A DNA stretch of 64,000 bases from Actinomycetota bacterium. Lineage in GTDB: Bacteria > Actinomycetota > Actinomycetes > Mycobacteriales > HKI-0501. Of this stretch, positions 8,526-17,182 are shown one piece after another (position 1 is the stretch's first letter; every line of letters starts with the position of its first letter). The notes below the pieces were generated by a model. The model did not search any database and was not told where the DNA came from. It saw only the letters and a program-made list of their open reading frames with translations. Both the position numbers and the translations under genes were made by a program. The stretch spans positions 1 through 64,000 of the forward strand of contig JAVEDU010000009.1 of the NCBI GenBank assembly GCA_030840805.1. Direction: 5' to 3'.

Positions 8526-8654
8526 TGCCCGGGATCCTCCTGCTGGTCCACGGGCGCCGCGGGAGCACCCGGTCGTGCGGTGAGCGTACGGGGTGCGGAC
8601 GGGCCCGTGACCGTCAGGGGTTACTCACGGGTAACCGCCCGCACCGCGACCGGG

Positions 8655-8948
8655 TCAGTGCACCTCGCGGATTCCCGGCGGGAGGGATCCGGTCCGCCTC
8701 TTCCACATCTTTGCGGCACCGCGCTGCGCGAGCAGCCGGGCCAGCCCGATCGCCGTTCCGGACAGCAGGGCCCACGCCACGGCCTCGCCCCACGTGGTCT
8801 CCGGGTCCTCCGGGTTCGCCGGCGGCTCCTTGCCGCCGCTGACCGCGCGCCAGGCCAGGTCGACCGCCTTCTTCGCCGCCACTGCCGCCGCCGCGGCCGT
8901 CACGCCACCGGCGACCTTCCACAGCAGCTTCTCGTTTGCACTGCTCAC
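8655..8948 (-). CDS. DUF4235 family small membrane protein
   Basis: A 97-residue protein with two hydrophobic segments: one Ala-rich near residues 10-26, and a second, ALLSGTAIGLARLLAQR, near 58-75. The pattern KLLWKVAGGV...AAKKAVDLAW is typical of DUF4235, an uncharacterised actinobacterial family. The GTG start at 8948 has a strong GAGGAGGA sequence upstream, which supports it over internal codons. It lies alone between the Fe-S protein and the divergent metalloprotease. No function is known. Confidence 0.8.
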   Translation of the reverse strand: MSSANEKLLWKVAGGVTAAAAAVAAKKAVDLAWRAVSGGKEPPANPEDPETTWGEAVAWALLSGTAIGLARLLAQRGAAKMWKRRTGSLPPGIREVH

Positions 8949-9072
8949 TCTGGTCCTCCTCGATCGAGTGTGCTGGCTCGGCGGCCAGCCTGCCCGAGGG
9001 CCGTCTCGGCGGCCATTCGGGGAACTGCGCCACCTGGGTTACCGCAGACGCTCACGTTCCGCCGTTCGGTGG

Positions 9073-9100
9073 CCGAAAGAAAGAGAAGTCGATCTTTCGG
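9073..9100 (+). promoter_or_regulatory. stem-loop touching the Shine-Dalgarno of the metalloprotease gene
   Basis: CCGAAAGA (9073-9080) pairs perfectly with TCTTTCGG (9093-9100). The 3' arm ends inside the GGGAG at 9099-9103 that serves the GTG at 9109. The purine-rich AT stretch in the loop is unusual for this genome. It could modulate translation; function is inferred. Confidence 0.4.
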
Positions 9101-9108
9101 GAGCTCAC

Positions 9109-12100
9109 GTGCGCCACCTCGCCCGCGCAGCAGCGATGTCCTTGACCGCCGCGATGGCGGCCGCCGCGGTCGCGGCACCCGCGGGTGCCGCGCCGGTGCC
9201 GGGCCCGGCCGCACCCGCGGTGCAGCCGGCGACCGCCCAGCCGGAGGTCGCGGGGGCCCGCACGCTCGCCGCGACACCTGGTCACCCGCTCCGGCGGCCG
9301 GCGGGGCTGACCTCGGCGGCAACCCCGGAGGTGGCCGCCCGGGCCGCGCTGCGCGAGTACGCGGCAACGCTCCGGCTCGCCGGCGGCGACCGGTCGCTGC
9401 GCGTCGAGCGGACGGTCGCCGCCGCGGGCGGCGGACATGTCGTGCGGTTCGCGCAGTCGGTCGGCGACGTGCCGGTCCTCGGCGCCGGGGTCACCGTCAC
9501 GCTGGGCCGGGACGGGCGCGCCCTCGGCGTGGTGGCCAAGCTCTCCGAGGCCGTCCCCCGGGCGCGGCCCACCGTCGCGGCCGATCGCGCCGTGCGCGCG
9601 GCCCGCAGCGTCGGGGTGCCGAGCGGCCCGGCGGTCCGCTGGCTGTACGACGCCGCCGCGCTCGGTGCGCCCGGCCGCCCGGGCGCGGTCCCGGTGTGGC
9701 GGGTTCCGGTCACGCCCGCGTCCGGCGGAGCGGCCGACGTGCTGGTCGACGCCCGCACCGGCCGGATCGTCCTCGCCACCGACGGCGTGCGGGGCGCGGC
9801 GGCACCGCAGCGCGTGTGCGACCTCGCGAACACGAACGTGTCGCTGGATGCCGACGCCCCGGGGTACCGCTGTCTGTCCGGCGGCGCGACCGTGGTCGCC
9901 GCTCCGTCCGGCTCGGCCGTCACCGACGTCAAGCAGGCATACGACTACGCCGCCGAGACCGCGTCCTTCTACGACACGCTGTTCGGCCGGAGCTCGATCG
10001 ACGGCGCGGGCGGCACGATCGTCAGCTCGGCCCGGGTCTGCAAGACGCCCGGCGACGCCGAGCCCGAGCCAGAGCCGTGCTACCACGCCGACGCGTTCTG
10101 GGACGGCGCGCAGATGGTGTACGCCCCCGGGTACACGGTGGCGAAGGACCTCGTCGCGCACGAGCTCACCCACGGGGTCACCCAGTACACGTCGAACCTC
10201 TACTACGCGTACCAGTCCGGGGCGATCAACGAGTCGATGTCGGATGTCTTCGGCGAGCTCGTCCAGCGCGCCGCGGCCCCGGCCGATCTCTCCGGGCCGT
10301 GGCTGCTCGGCGAGTCGCTGCCGACCGGGGCGCTGCGCGACCTCGGGACCCCGGGCGACTACGCCCAGCCCGCGTCGATGACCGACCCGCTGTACGCGGG
10401 ACCCGAGTACGACGCCGCCGGCCAGCTGGTGGACCGCGGTGGCGTGCACACCAACAGCGGCGTCGGGAACCGGGCCGCCTACCTCGTCGCGCAGTCCCTC
10501 GGCATCGCCAAGACCGCGCACCTCTACTACGGGACACTGCTCGCGCTGCCGTCCGGCGCCAACTATGCGGACCTCGCGGCCACGCTGTCCGCGACGTGCG
10601 ACTCGCTGGTCGGGCAGGCGCGGCCCGCGCTGCCCGGCGGCACGGTCACGATGACCACCGGCGACTGTGCCGCGGTGGGGACCGCGATCGACGCCGTGCA
10701 GATGACCACGCCCCCGACCGCGCCGAACGCGGTCCCGGCCGAGGCCGCCGACTGCCCCACCGGGATGACGCGGGGCGAGACAGTGCTGTCGGACGGGTTC
10801 GAGGGACCCTCGCGATGGACCCTCGCCACCGCGGCGCCGGTCGGCACCGGGCGCAATGCCGGTTTCTCGGTGTACACGCCGTCGAACCCCCCGCAGCGGG
10901 ACGAGAGCTGGGCGCACACCGGCCGGTCGGCCCTCATCGGCCAGACCGCGGACGGGGCCGACGCGACCGCGCGCACCGCGACCGCGCGGCTCACCGCACC
11001 GGTGGCCATCCCGGCCGGCACGCGCACGTTCCTGCGCTTCGCGCACGTGAAGCAGCTCGACACGGACGTCTCGAACGACGACCACTACGACGGCGGGACG
11101 GTGTCCGTGGTGCCCGCGTCCGGATCGGCCGTGGACCTCGGCGCGCCTGCCCGCCCGCACAGCGCGCAGGGCTACGACGGGCCTCTCCTCGGCGGCCCCG
11201 CAACGGTGTTCAGCGGGTACAGCGCGGGCTACGGCAGCAGCCGGTTCGACCTCACCGAGTTCGCCGGTACGTCGATCAGCCCCCAGTTCACGGTCACGGG
11301 TGACCCGGACATCAGCACGTTCTGGCTGCTCGACGACGTCGAGATCTACACCTGCTCGGACCCGCTTCCCGACCAGCCGCGCTCGGTCGCGGCCACCGGT
11401 GTCGAGCCGGGGACCGTCCGACTCACCTGGACTGCGCCGCAGTGGGCGGGCGACGGCGGCCTCACGCGGTACGAGGTGTCCTCGACGCCCGCGCTCGCCG
11501 GCCAGCCCCTCGCGGTCGCGGCGACCGGCACGTCGGTCGCCGTGTCGGGACTGGACCCCGCCACCGCCTACACGTTCCACGTCACCGCCGTGGCCGCAGG
11601 CGGAACCGCCGCGGGCGCCCCGCCGGCCGTGACGCTCACGCCGAGCGCGGTCACCGTGGCCCGCTCCGTCACCTTCGTCGCGTACCCCGGGGCACTCACG
11701 CTGAGTGGCACCGTCACCCGCCCGGACACCCGCGCGGTGGTCCCGTACGCCGCGGTGACCCTGCAGGGCCGGGTGGCGGGCACGACGGCGTGGACCACGA
11801 TCGGCACCGGGCGGACCACGTCGGCCGGGCGGTACGCGTTCAGCCACCGGCCGCGGGAGCGGCACGAGTACCGGGTGCTCGGGGGCGGTGCGGGGCTCGG
11901 AGCCTCGGCCTCCGCCGTCACCGGGGTGACGGTCGCGCCGTCGGTCGCGGCCTCGTTCCGCAGCACCGCGGTGAGGCGGGGCAACGGCACCGTGCTCAGA
12001 GTGGCCACGGCCCCGGTGCGGGCCTACGCGGTGGTCGAGCTGCAGCGCCGCAGCGGTCACCGCTGGGTGACCGTCTCCCGGTCGCGCACCACCTCGACCG

Positions 12101-12222
12101 GCACGGTGGCGTTCGCGGTCCGCCCGGGCGCGCGCGGGACGTTCGCGTACCGGGCGCTCGTGGCCTCCAGTCCGGCGCACCGGGTGGCGGCCTCGGCGGC
12201 GCGCGCACTGCGAGTGAGCTGA
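9109..12222 (+). CDS. secreted M4 (thermolysin-like) metallopeptidase with Fn3 and C-terminal Ig-like repeats
   Basis: A 1037-residue exported protease. It has a signal peptide (residues 1-25, ending AGAA), an FTP/PepSY propeptide (about 60-220) and an M4 catalytic domain (about 275-560). The zinc motif HELTH is at 351-355, with third ligand E375 in NESMSD and the NSGVGN segment downstream. After the protease come a beta-sandwich accessory domain (about 560-745), a fibronectin type III domain (about 755-850) and two similar C-terminal repeats of about 85 residues with TTSAGRYAF/TTSTGTVAF motifs. The GTG at 9109 has GGGAG at 9099-9103 and gives a clean signal peptide. It should be secreted as a zymogen and degrade extracellular protein. 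It ends directly at the HspR operator of dnaK, without an obvious terminator between. Confidence 0.9.
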   Translation: MRHLARAAAMSLTAAMAAAAVAAPAGAAPVPGPAAPAVQPATAQPEVAGARTLAATPGHPLRRPAGLTSAATPEVAARAALREYAATLRLAGGDRSLRVERTVAAAGGGHVVRFAQSVGDVPVLGAGVTVTLGRDGRALGVVAKLSEAVPRARPTVAADRAVRAARSVGVPSGPAVRWLYDAAALGAPGRPGAVPVWRVPVTPASGGAADVLVDARTGRIVLATDGVRGAAAPQRVCDLANTNVSLDADAPGYRCLSGGATVVAAPSGSAVTDVKQAYDYAAETASFYDTLFGRSSIDGAGGTIVSSARVCKTPGDAEPEPEPCYHADAFWDGAQMVYAPGYTVAKDLVAHELTHGVTQYTSNLYYAYQSGAINESMSDVFGELVQRAAAPADLSGPWLLGESLPTGALRDLGTPGDYAQPASMTDPLYAGPEYDAAGQLVDRGGVHTNSGVGNRAAYLVAQSLGIAKTAHLYYGTLLALPSGANYADLAATLSATCDSLVGQARPALPGGTVTMTTGDCAAVGTAIDAVQMTTPPTAPNAVPAEAADCPTGMTRGETVLSDGFEGPSRWTLATAAPVGTGRNAGFSVYTPSNPPQRDESWAHTGRSALIGQTADGADATARTATARLTAPVAIPAGTRTFLRFAHVKQLDTDVSNDDHYDGGTVSVVPASGSAVDLGAPARPHSAQGYDGPLLGGPATVFSGYSAGYGSSRFDLTEFAGTSISPQFTVTGDPDISTFWLLDDVEIYTCSDPLPDQPRSVAATGVEPGTVRLTWTAPQWAGDGGLTRYEVSSTPALAGQPLAVAATGTSVAVSGLDPATAYTFHVTAVAAGGTAAGAPPAVTLTPSAVTVARSVTFVAYPGALTLSGTVTRPDTRAVVPYAAVTLQGRVAGTTAWTTIGTGRTTSAGRYAFSHRPRERHEYRVLGGGAGLGASASAVTGVTVAPSVAASFRSTAVRRGNGTVLRVATAPVRAYAVVELQRRSGHRWVTVSRSRTTSTGTVAFAVRPGARGTFAYRALVASSPAHRVAASAARALRVS

Positions 12223-12298
12223 CTTGCGTCGAGGGGACTCAAGTCTGGTTTGACAGATGCCAGGGGAGCGACGCAACATTGAGCCTGATCAACTCAAC
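12223..12298 (+). promoter_or_regulatory. dnaK promoter with two HspR (HAIR) operators
   Basis: The HspR inverted repeat consensus is CTTGAGT-N7-ACTCAAG. Copy 1 (12223-12243) is CTTGCGT, 7 bases, ACTCAAG: one mismatch. Copy 2 (12278-12298) is ATTGAGC, 7 bases, ACTCAAC: three mismatches, at the ends of the half-sites. Between them lies TTGACA (12250-12255), 18 bases before CAACAT (12274-12279). This is a plausible sigma-A promoter, so bound HspR would bracket it. Confidence 0.85.
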
Positions 12299-12316
12299 TT
12301 CCCTGGAGGAACTCCC

Positions 12317-14209
12317 ATGGCTCGTGCGGTCGGCATCGACCTCGGCACCACGAACTCCGTCGTCGCCGTCCTCGACGGCGGCGAGCCCACCGTCATCGCG
12401 AACGCCGAGGGATCGCGGACGACCCCCTCGATCGTCGCCTTCGCGAAGAACGGCGAGGTTCTCACCGGCGAGGTCGCCAAGCGGCAGGCCGTGACCAACG
12501 TCGACCGCACGGTCCGGTCGGTCAAGCGCCACATGGGCGCCGACTGGAAGGTCGACATCGAGGACAAGGCGTACACCGCGCAGGAGATCTCCGCGCGCGT
12601 GCTGATGAAGCTCAAGCGGGACGCCGAGGCGTACCTGGGTGAGCCCGTCACCGACGCCGTGATCACCGTCCCCGCGTACTTCGAGGACGCGCAGCGCCAG
12701 GCCACCAAGGAGGCAGGCGAGATCGCCGGCCTCAACGTCCTCCGGATCGTCAACGAGCCGACCGCCGCGGCCCTCGCGTACGGCCTGGACAAGGGCGAGA
12801 AGGAGCAGACGATCCTGGTCTTCGACCTCGGCGGTGGCACGTTCGACGTGTCGCTGCTGGAGATCGGCGACGGCGTCATCGAGGTCAAGGCCACCAGCGG
12901 TGACAACCACCTCGGTGGTGACGACTGGGACCAGCGCGTCGTGGACCACCTGGTGAAGACGTTCAACGGGCAGAACGGCATCGACCTGTCCAAGGACAAG
13001 ATGGCGCTGCAGCGGCTCCGTGAGGGGGCCGAGAAGGCGAAGATCGAGCTCTCCGGCTCGCAGTCGACGTCGATCAACCTGCCGTACATCACGGCCGGCC
13101 CGGACGGCCCGCTGCACCTCGACATCACGATCACGCGCGCCGAGTTCCAGCGGATGACGCAGGACCTGCTCGAGCGGACCAAGGGCCCGTTCCAGCAGGC
13201 TATCAAGGACGCCGGTATCTCGGTCGACGCGATCGACCACGTCGTCCTCGTCGGTGGCTCGACCCGCATGCCCGCCGTCTCCGAGGTCGTCAAGGAGCTG
13301 ACCGGCGGCAAGGAGCCCAACAAGGGCGTGAACCCGGACGAGGTCGTCGCCGTCGGTGCCGCTCTGCAGGCCGGTGTCCTCCGCGGTGAGGTCAAGGACG
13401 TCCTGCTGCTCGACGTCACCCCGCTGTCCCTGGGCATCGAGACCAAGGGCGGCATCATGACCAAGCTCATCGAGCGGAACACGACGATCCCGACCAAGCG
13501 CTCGGAGGTCTTCACGACCGCCGACGACAACCAGCCGTCCGTGCAGATCCAGGTGTTCCAGGGCGAGCGCGAGATGGCGATGTACAACAAGAAGCTCGGC
13601 ATGTTCGAGCTGACCGGCCTGCCGCCGGCGCCGCGGGGCCTGCCGCAGGTCGAGGTCACGTTCGACATCGACGCGAACGGCATCGTCCACGTCTCGGCGA
13701 AGGACCTCGGCACCGGCCGCGAGCAGTCGATGACGATCACCGGTGGCTCGGCGCTGCCGAAGGACGACATCGAGCGGATGATGCGCGACGCCGAGTCCCA
13801 CGCGGACGAGGACAAGCGCCGCCGTGAGGAGGCGGAGACCCGCAACGTCGCGGAGAACCTGCAGTACCAGACCGAGAAGTTCGTGGCGGAGAACGGCGAC
13901 AAGATCCCGGACGACAAGAAGTCCGAGATCAACGAGGCGCTCACCGAGCTCCGCGGCGCCCTCGGCGGTTCCGACCTGGAGGCCATCAAGAGCGCGCACG
14001 AGAAGCTCTCGAAGGTCTCCCAGGAGGCCGGGGCGGCGATGTACGCCCAGCAGCAGGCCGCCGGTGAGGCCGGTGCCCCGGGTGCCGAGCAGGCCGGCGC
14101 GACGGGCGGCGCGAGCGGCGCCGCCGACGCCGGGGCCGCGGGTAGCGCCGGTCCGGACGACGTCGTCGACGCCGAGATCGTCGACGAGGACGGGACCGAC
14201 CGGAAGTGA
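12317..14209 (+). CDS. dnaK: chaperone DnaK (Hsp70)
   Basis: A 630-residue cytosolic Hsp70. The ATPase domain opens with the phosphate-1 motif [13 protein letters not shown] and includes [17 protein letters not shown] and [12 protein letters not shown]. The substrate-binding domain starts near residue 375 ([14 protein letters not shown]). A helical lid follows, then an Ala/Gly-rich tail of about 45 residues ending in acidic VDAEIVDED. It folds and protects proteins with DnaJ and GrpE encoded next to it. In actinobacteria it is also the co-repressor of HspR, closing a feedback loop through the operators upstream. ATG at 12317 has CTGGAGGA ahead of it. The stop overlaps the grpE start by four bases. 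Confidence 0.98.
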   Translation: MARAVGIDLGTTNSVVAVLDGGEPTVIANAEGSRTTPSIVAFAKNGEVLTGEVAKRQAVTNVDRTVRSVKRHMGADWKVDIEDKAYTAQEISARVLMKLKRDAEAYLGEPVTDAVITVPAYFEDAQRQATKEAGEIAGLNVLRIVNEPTAAALAYGLDKGEKEQTILVFDLGGGTFDVSLLEIGDGVIEVKATSGDNHLGGDDWDQRVVDHLVKTFNGQNGIDLSKDKMALQRLREGAEKAKIELSGSQSTSINLPYITAGPDGPLHLDITITRAEFQRMTQDLLERTKGPFQQAIKDAGISVDAIDHVVLVGGSTRMPAVSEVVKELTGGKEPNKGVNPDEVVAVGAALQAGVLRGEVKDVLLLDVTPLSLGIETKGGIMTKLIERNTTIPTKRSEVFTTADDNQPSVQIQVFQGEREMAMYNKKLGMFELTGLPPAPRGLPQVEVTFDIDANGIVHVSAKDLGTGREQSMTITGGSALPKDDIERMMRDAESHADEDKRRREEAETRNVAENLQYQTEKFVAENGDKIPDDKKSEINEALTELRGALGGSDLEAIKSAHEKLSKVSQEAGAAMYAQQQAAGEAGAPGAEQAGATGGASGAADAGAAGSAGPDDVVDAEIVDEDGTDRK

Positions 14210-14883
14210 CCGCGCCGACTCCCGAGGAGGAGCCGAAGGTCGTCGTCCGCGACCGCCGGCGTATCGACCCGGAGACCGGCGAGGTTCGGCAGTCGGCAGA
14301 CGCTCCGGCGGTGGGGGACACCCCCGCCGCCGGGGCGGCCCCGGCCGACGAGCCGGCCGGGACGGGCCCGGCCGACGAACCGTCTCCGTCCGTGGACGGC
14401 GCGTCGGCGGATCACGTGAAGCTCCAGCTCGAACTCACGGAGCGCACGGCAGACCTCCAGCGCATCACGGCGGAGTACGCCAACTACCGCCGCCGGGTGG
14501 AACGGGACCGCGCGGTGGCAGCCGATCAGGCCACCGCCGCGGTGCTGACCGCGCTGCTGCCGGTGCTCGACGACATCGACCGGGCCCGGGCGCACGGCGA
14601 CCTGACCGGTGCGTTCGCGGCGGTCGGCGAGCAGCTCACGGCGTCCCTGCACCGGGTGGGTCTCGTGTCGTTCGGTGCGGCCGGTGACGTGTTCGACCCG
14701 GTGTGGCACGAGGCGGTGCTCCACACCGAGTCGCCCGACGTCACGCAGCCGACCTGCGTGGACGTGATGCGGCGCGGGTACGCGCTGGGCGAGCGGATGC
14801 TGCGGCCCGCGATGGTGGCCGTGGCCGACCCCGCCGACCCGGCGCCCGAGACGGCGGCCGGCTCGCCGTCCGACACCGAATAA
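14206..14883 (+). CDS. grpE: nucleotide exchange factor GrpE
   Basis: A 225-residue GrpE, the ADP-ATP exchange factor for DnaK. The first 65 residues are disordered and Pro/Ala/Glu rich. A coiled-coil dimer helix follows (about 65-105, [22 protein letters not shown]), then the four-helix bundle and the beta domain with EAVLHTES and [19 protein letters not shown] at 14206 overlaps the dnaK TGA (GTGA), so translation is coupled. Second gene of the HspR-controlled operon. Confidence 0.96.
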   Translation: MTAPTPEEEPKVVVRDRRRIDPETGEVRQSADAPAVGDTPAAGAAPADEPAGTGPADEPSPSVDGASADHVKLQLELTERTADLQRITAEYANYRRRVERDRAVAADQATAAVLTALLPVLDDIDRARAHGDLTGAFAAVGEQLTASLHRVGLVSFGAAGDVFDPVWHEAVLHTESPDVTQPTCVDVMRRGYALGERMLRPAMVAVADPADPAPETAAGSPSDTE

Positions 14884-14905
14884 CGCCGAGAGGAGGGGGC
14901 GCCTG

Positions 14906-16099
14906 ATGAGCACGAAGGACTGGCTCGAGAAGGACTTCTACGCTGCCTTGGGCGTCCCCAAGACCGCGCAGCCCGACGAGATCAAGAAGGCGTACCGCAA
15001 GCTCGCCCGGGACCTGCACCCGGACAAGAACCCGGGCAACCCGGAGGCGGAACGCAAGTTCAAGGACGTCTCCGAGGCGTACGGCGTCCTCTCCGACGAG
15101 CGCAAGCGCCGGGAGTACGACGAGGCGCGGTCGCTGTTCGGGGCCGGCGCGTTCCGGCGCCAGGCCGGTGGGGCGGGCGGCGGTGGCTTCGGCGGCGGCG
15201 GTTTCTCCGGCAACGGCTCGACGTTCGACGTGTCCGACCTGTTCGGCGGGAGCGGTACCGGCGGTGCCGGCGGCGGGATGGGCGGCCTCGGCGACCTGTT
15301 CGGCTCCGTGTTCGGGGGCGGCGGCCGGGCCAGCGGGCCGAACCGCGGCGGCGACATCGAGACCGAGGTGACCCTCGACTTCGACGAGGCCGCCCGCGGC
15401 GTGACCGTCCCGCTGCGGCTGCACGCCCCCGGGGTGTGCGACACCTGCCACGGCAGCGGGGCCAGGGCCGGCACGCGGCCGCGGGCGTGTCCGAACTGCG
15501 GCGGGAGCGGACTGGTCAGCCGCGACCAGGGCGCGTTCAGCTTCAGCGAGCCGTGCCGCGACTGCCAGGGCGCCGGCACGATCGTCGAGGACAAGTGCCC
15601 CGACTGCCGCGGCACCGGTGGCGTCACCAAGACCCGCACGATGAACGTCCGGATTCCCCCGGGCGTCACGGACGGCCAGCGCATCCGGCTCAAGGGCAAG
15701 GGCCAGCCCGGCCGGCGCGGCGGTCCCGCCGGTGACCTGTACGTCGTCGTGCACGTACGCAAGCACGCGCTGTTCGGGCGGACCGGGGACGACCTGACGC
15801 TGACGATCCCGGTGACGTTCCCGGAGGCGGCGCTGGGCACGTCGGTCCGGGTGCCCACGCTCGACGGGTCGCTCACGCTGCGGGTCCCCGCCGGCACGCC
15901 GAGCGGGCGCACGCTGCGGGTGCGCGGACGCGGCGTACCGCGCAAGGACGGCACGCCGGGCGATCTGCTCGCGACGATCGAGGTGATCGTGCCGGGCAAC
16001 CTGGACGACGCGGCGAAGGCCGCGCTGGAGGCGTACGCCGCCGCCACGCCGGGGAGTCCGCGCGCGCACCTGGAGCGGGAGGCGCAACGCCGTGGCTGA
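14906..16099 (+). CDS. dnaJ: chaperone DnaJ (type I Hsp40)
   Basis: A 397-residue co-chaperone that delivers clients to DnaK and stimulates its ATPase. The J domain (about residues 10-75) contains the HPD motif in LHPDKN. A long Gly/Phe region (about 80-145) follows. The zinc-binding domain has four CxxCxGxG repeats ([32 protein letters not shown]), then the C-terminal substrate-binding domains. ATG at 14906 has GAGAGGAGG upstream. The 3' end overlaps hspR by eight bases. Confidence 0.97.
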   Translation: MSTKDWLEKDFYAALGVPKTAQPDEIKKAYRKLARDLHPDKNPGNPEAERKFKDVSEAYGVLSDERKRREYDEARSLFGAGAFRRQAGGAGGGGFGGGGFSGNGSTFDVSDLFGGSGTGGAGGGMGGLGDLFGSVFGGGGRASGPNRGGDIETEVTLDFDEAARGVTVPLRLHAPGVCDTCHGSGARAGTRPRACPNCGGSGLVSRDQGAFSFSEPCRDCQGAGTIVEDKCPDCRGTGGVTKTRTMNVRIPPGVTDGQRIRLKGKGQPGRRGGPAGDLYVVVHVRKHALFGRTGDDLTLTIPVTFPEAALGTSVRVPTLDGSLTLRVPAGTPSGRTLRVRGRGVPRKDGTPGDLLATIEVIVPGNLDDAAKAALEAYAAATPGSPRAHLEREAQRRG

Positions 16100-16496
16100 G
16101 TCCGAGGACCTGAAGGTGTTCGTCATCTCGGTGGCCGCGGGGCTGGCAGGTATGCACCCCCAGACGCTGCGGCAGTACGACCGGCTCGGGCTCGTGCAGC
16201 CGGGCCGGGCCACCGGCGGCGGCCGCCGGTACAGCGCCCGCGACGTGGCCCGGCTGCGCGAGATTGCCCGGCTGTCCCACGACGAGGGCGTGAACCTCGC
16301 CGGGATCAAGCGCATCATCGAGCTGGAGAGCCACGTGGAAGCCCTCCAGGAGCGGGTGTCCGAGCTGCTCGCCGAGGTCGACGAGGCGCACCGGCAGATC
16401 GCGGTGGTGGAGGCGGCCGTCCATGCATCGTATCGCCGCGACCTGGTGCCGCTGACGCCGTCGGCGCTCGTCGTGTGGCGGCCCTCCGGACGGTGA
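16092..16496 (+). CDS. hspR: HspR, MerR-family repressor of the heat-shock operon
   Basis: A 134-residue MerR-type regulator. The HTH segment [21 protein letters not shown] is characteristic of HspR, followed by the wing [14 protein letters not shown] and a C-terminal coiled coil (about 75-115). It binds CTTGAGT-N7-ACTCAAG repeats together with DnaK. Such repeats are found before dnaK and clpB in this window, so its targets are visible. GTG at 16092 lies inside the end of dnaJ, giving tight co-expression and autoregulation. Confidence 0.96.
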   Translation: MAESEDLKVFVISVAAGLAGMHPQTLRQYDRLGLVQPGRATGGGRRYSARDVARLREIARLSHDEGVNLAGIKRIIELESHVEALQERVSELLAEVDEAHRQIAVVEAAVHASYRRDLVPLTPSALVVWRPSGR

Positions 16497-16539
16497 GAGC
16501 CGCGCGGTTACGCTTAGGCATGATCAGTCGGAGGCAGCT

Positions 16540-17004
16540 GTGACCGATGCTGCATGGACGCCCATCGTAGAGACCACCGACGACCCGTACCAGTCGGTGG
16601 AGCGGCAGCTGGCCCTGCTGCTGCGGCGGGCCCGGCGCCTGTCCGTGGGCATCGCGGCGGAGGTCCACTCCGGGCTGGACGCGACGGCGTACGGGATGCT
16701 CGTCCTCCTCGACGGGCACGGCCCCGTCCGCGCCGCCGACATCGTCGGCCTGCTGGGTCTCGACAAGTCCACGGTGAGCCGGCAGCTGTCGGCGCTGTCG
16801 GATCTCGGCCTGACCGAGCGGCTCCCGGACCCCTCCGACCGTCGGGCCAATCTCGTCCGCGTCACGGAGGTCGGGCACGAACGGCTCACCCGCGCCCGGG
16901 AGGCGCGGCTGGAGCACCTGCGGAGCTTCCTGCACAGCTGGCCGGAAAAGGACGTCGCGGACCTCGCGCGGCTGCTCAGCCGGCTCAACGAGTCCACGGC
17001 GTGA
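16540..17004 (+). CDS. MarR-family transcriptional regulator
   Basis: A 154-residue winged-helix regulator. The DNA-binding region (about residues 40-115) includes ADIVGLLGLDKSTVSRQLSALSDLGL, then the wing PDPSDRRANLVRVTEVG with the invariant DRR-type wing sequence. Flanking helices would form the dimer. GTG at 16540 has GGAGG nine bases upstream, and a TACGCT box near 16509 could be its -10. The ligand and targets are not evident, since the neighbours are a heat-shock operon and an HNH gene rather than a transporter. Confidence 0.88.
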   Translation: MTDAAWTPIVETTDDPYQSVERQLALLLRRARRLSVGIAAEVHSGLDATAYGMLVLLDGHGPVRAADIVGLLGLDKSTVSRQLSALSDLGLTERLPDPSDRRANLVRVTEVGHERLTRAREARLEHLRSFLHSWPEKDVADLARLLSRLNESTA

Positions 17005-17010
17005 CGCACG

Positions 17011-17036
17011 CCCCCTGGAGGAGGTCCTCCAGGGGG
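17011..17036 (+). terminator. terminator after the MarR gene
   Basis: CCCCCTGGAGGA (17011-17022) and TCCTCCAGGGGG (17025-17036) are perfect reverse complements separated by GG, giving an 11-12 bp stem right after the stop codon. It lies between convergent genes and can serve both strands. Confidence 0.8.
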
Positions 17037-17084
17037 TGTCCCCCGTGCGCACCGTCATCTCATCGATACCGCGGCGTGCCCGAT

Positions 17085-17132
17085 AGACCGGATGCGACGA
17101 GTCCACCGATCGGTGCGCCGACCGACCGGTCT
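17085..17132 (-). repeat. nested inverted repeats in the 178-base gap between marR and the HNH gene
   Basis: AGACCGG (17085-17091) pairs with CCGGTCT (17126-17132), and inside it lies the perfect 12-bp palindrome CACCGATCGGTG (17104-17115). Most simply this is a terminator-like structure for the leftward HNH gene, which ends at 17183. A regulator-binding palindrome cannot be excluded. Confidence 0.35.
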
Positions 17133-17182
17133 CATCCCCCATTGCGCCTCAGAGTCACCGGCCGGTCGATCGCTCGGGTCCG

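Noticed and set aside
1667-8948. Element continuing to the right of the tRNA
   Set aside because: dcd and the following genes are ordinary chromosomal genes with actinobacterial synteny; integrase orientation places the element on the left.
6681-11303. Very long plus-strand open frame across the Fe-S protein, DUF4235 and protease genes
   Set aside because: It crosses three real genes in wrong frames, and the translation is low-complexity Arg/Gly/Ala.
12239-14913. Long open frames antisense to dnaK-grpE (hundreds of codons)
   Set aside because: High GC leaves few stop codons in antisense frames; the products are Ser/Arg-rich with no motifs, and they overlap clearly real genes.
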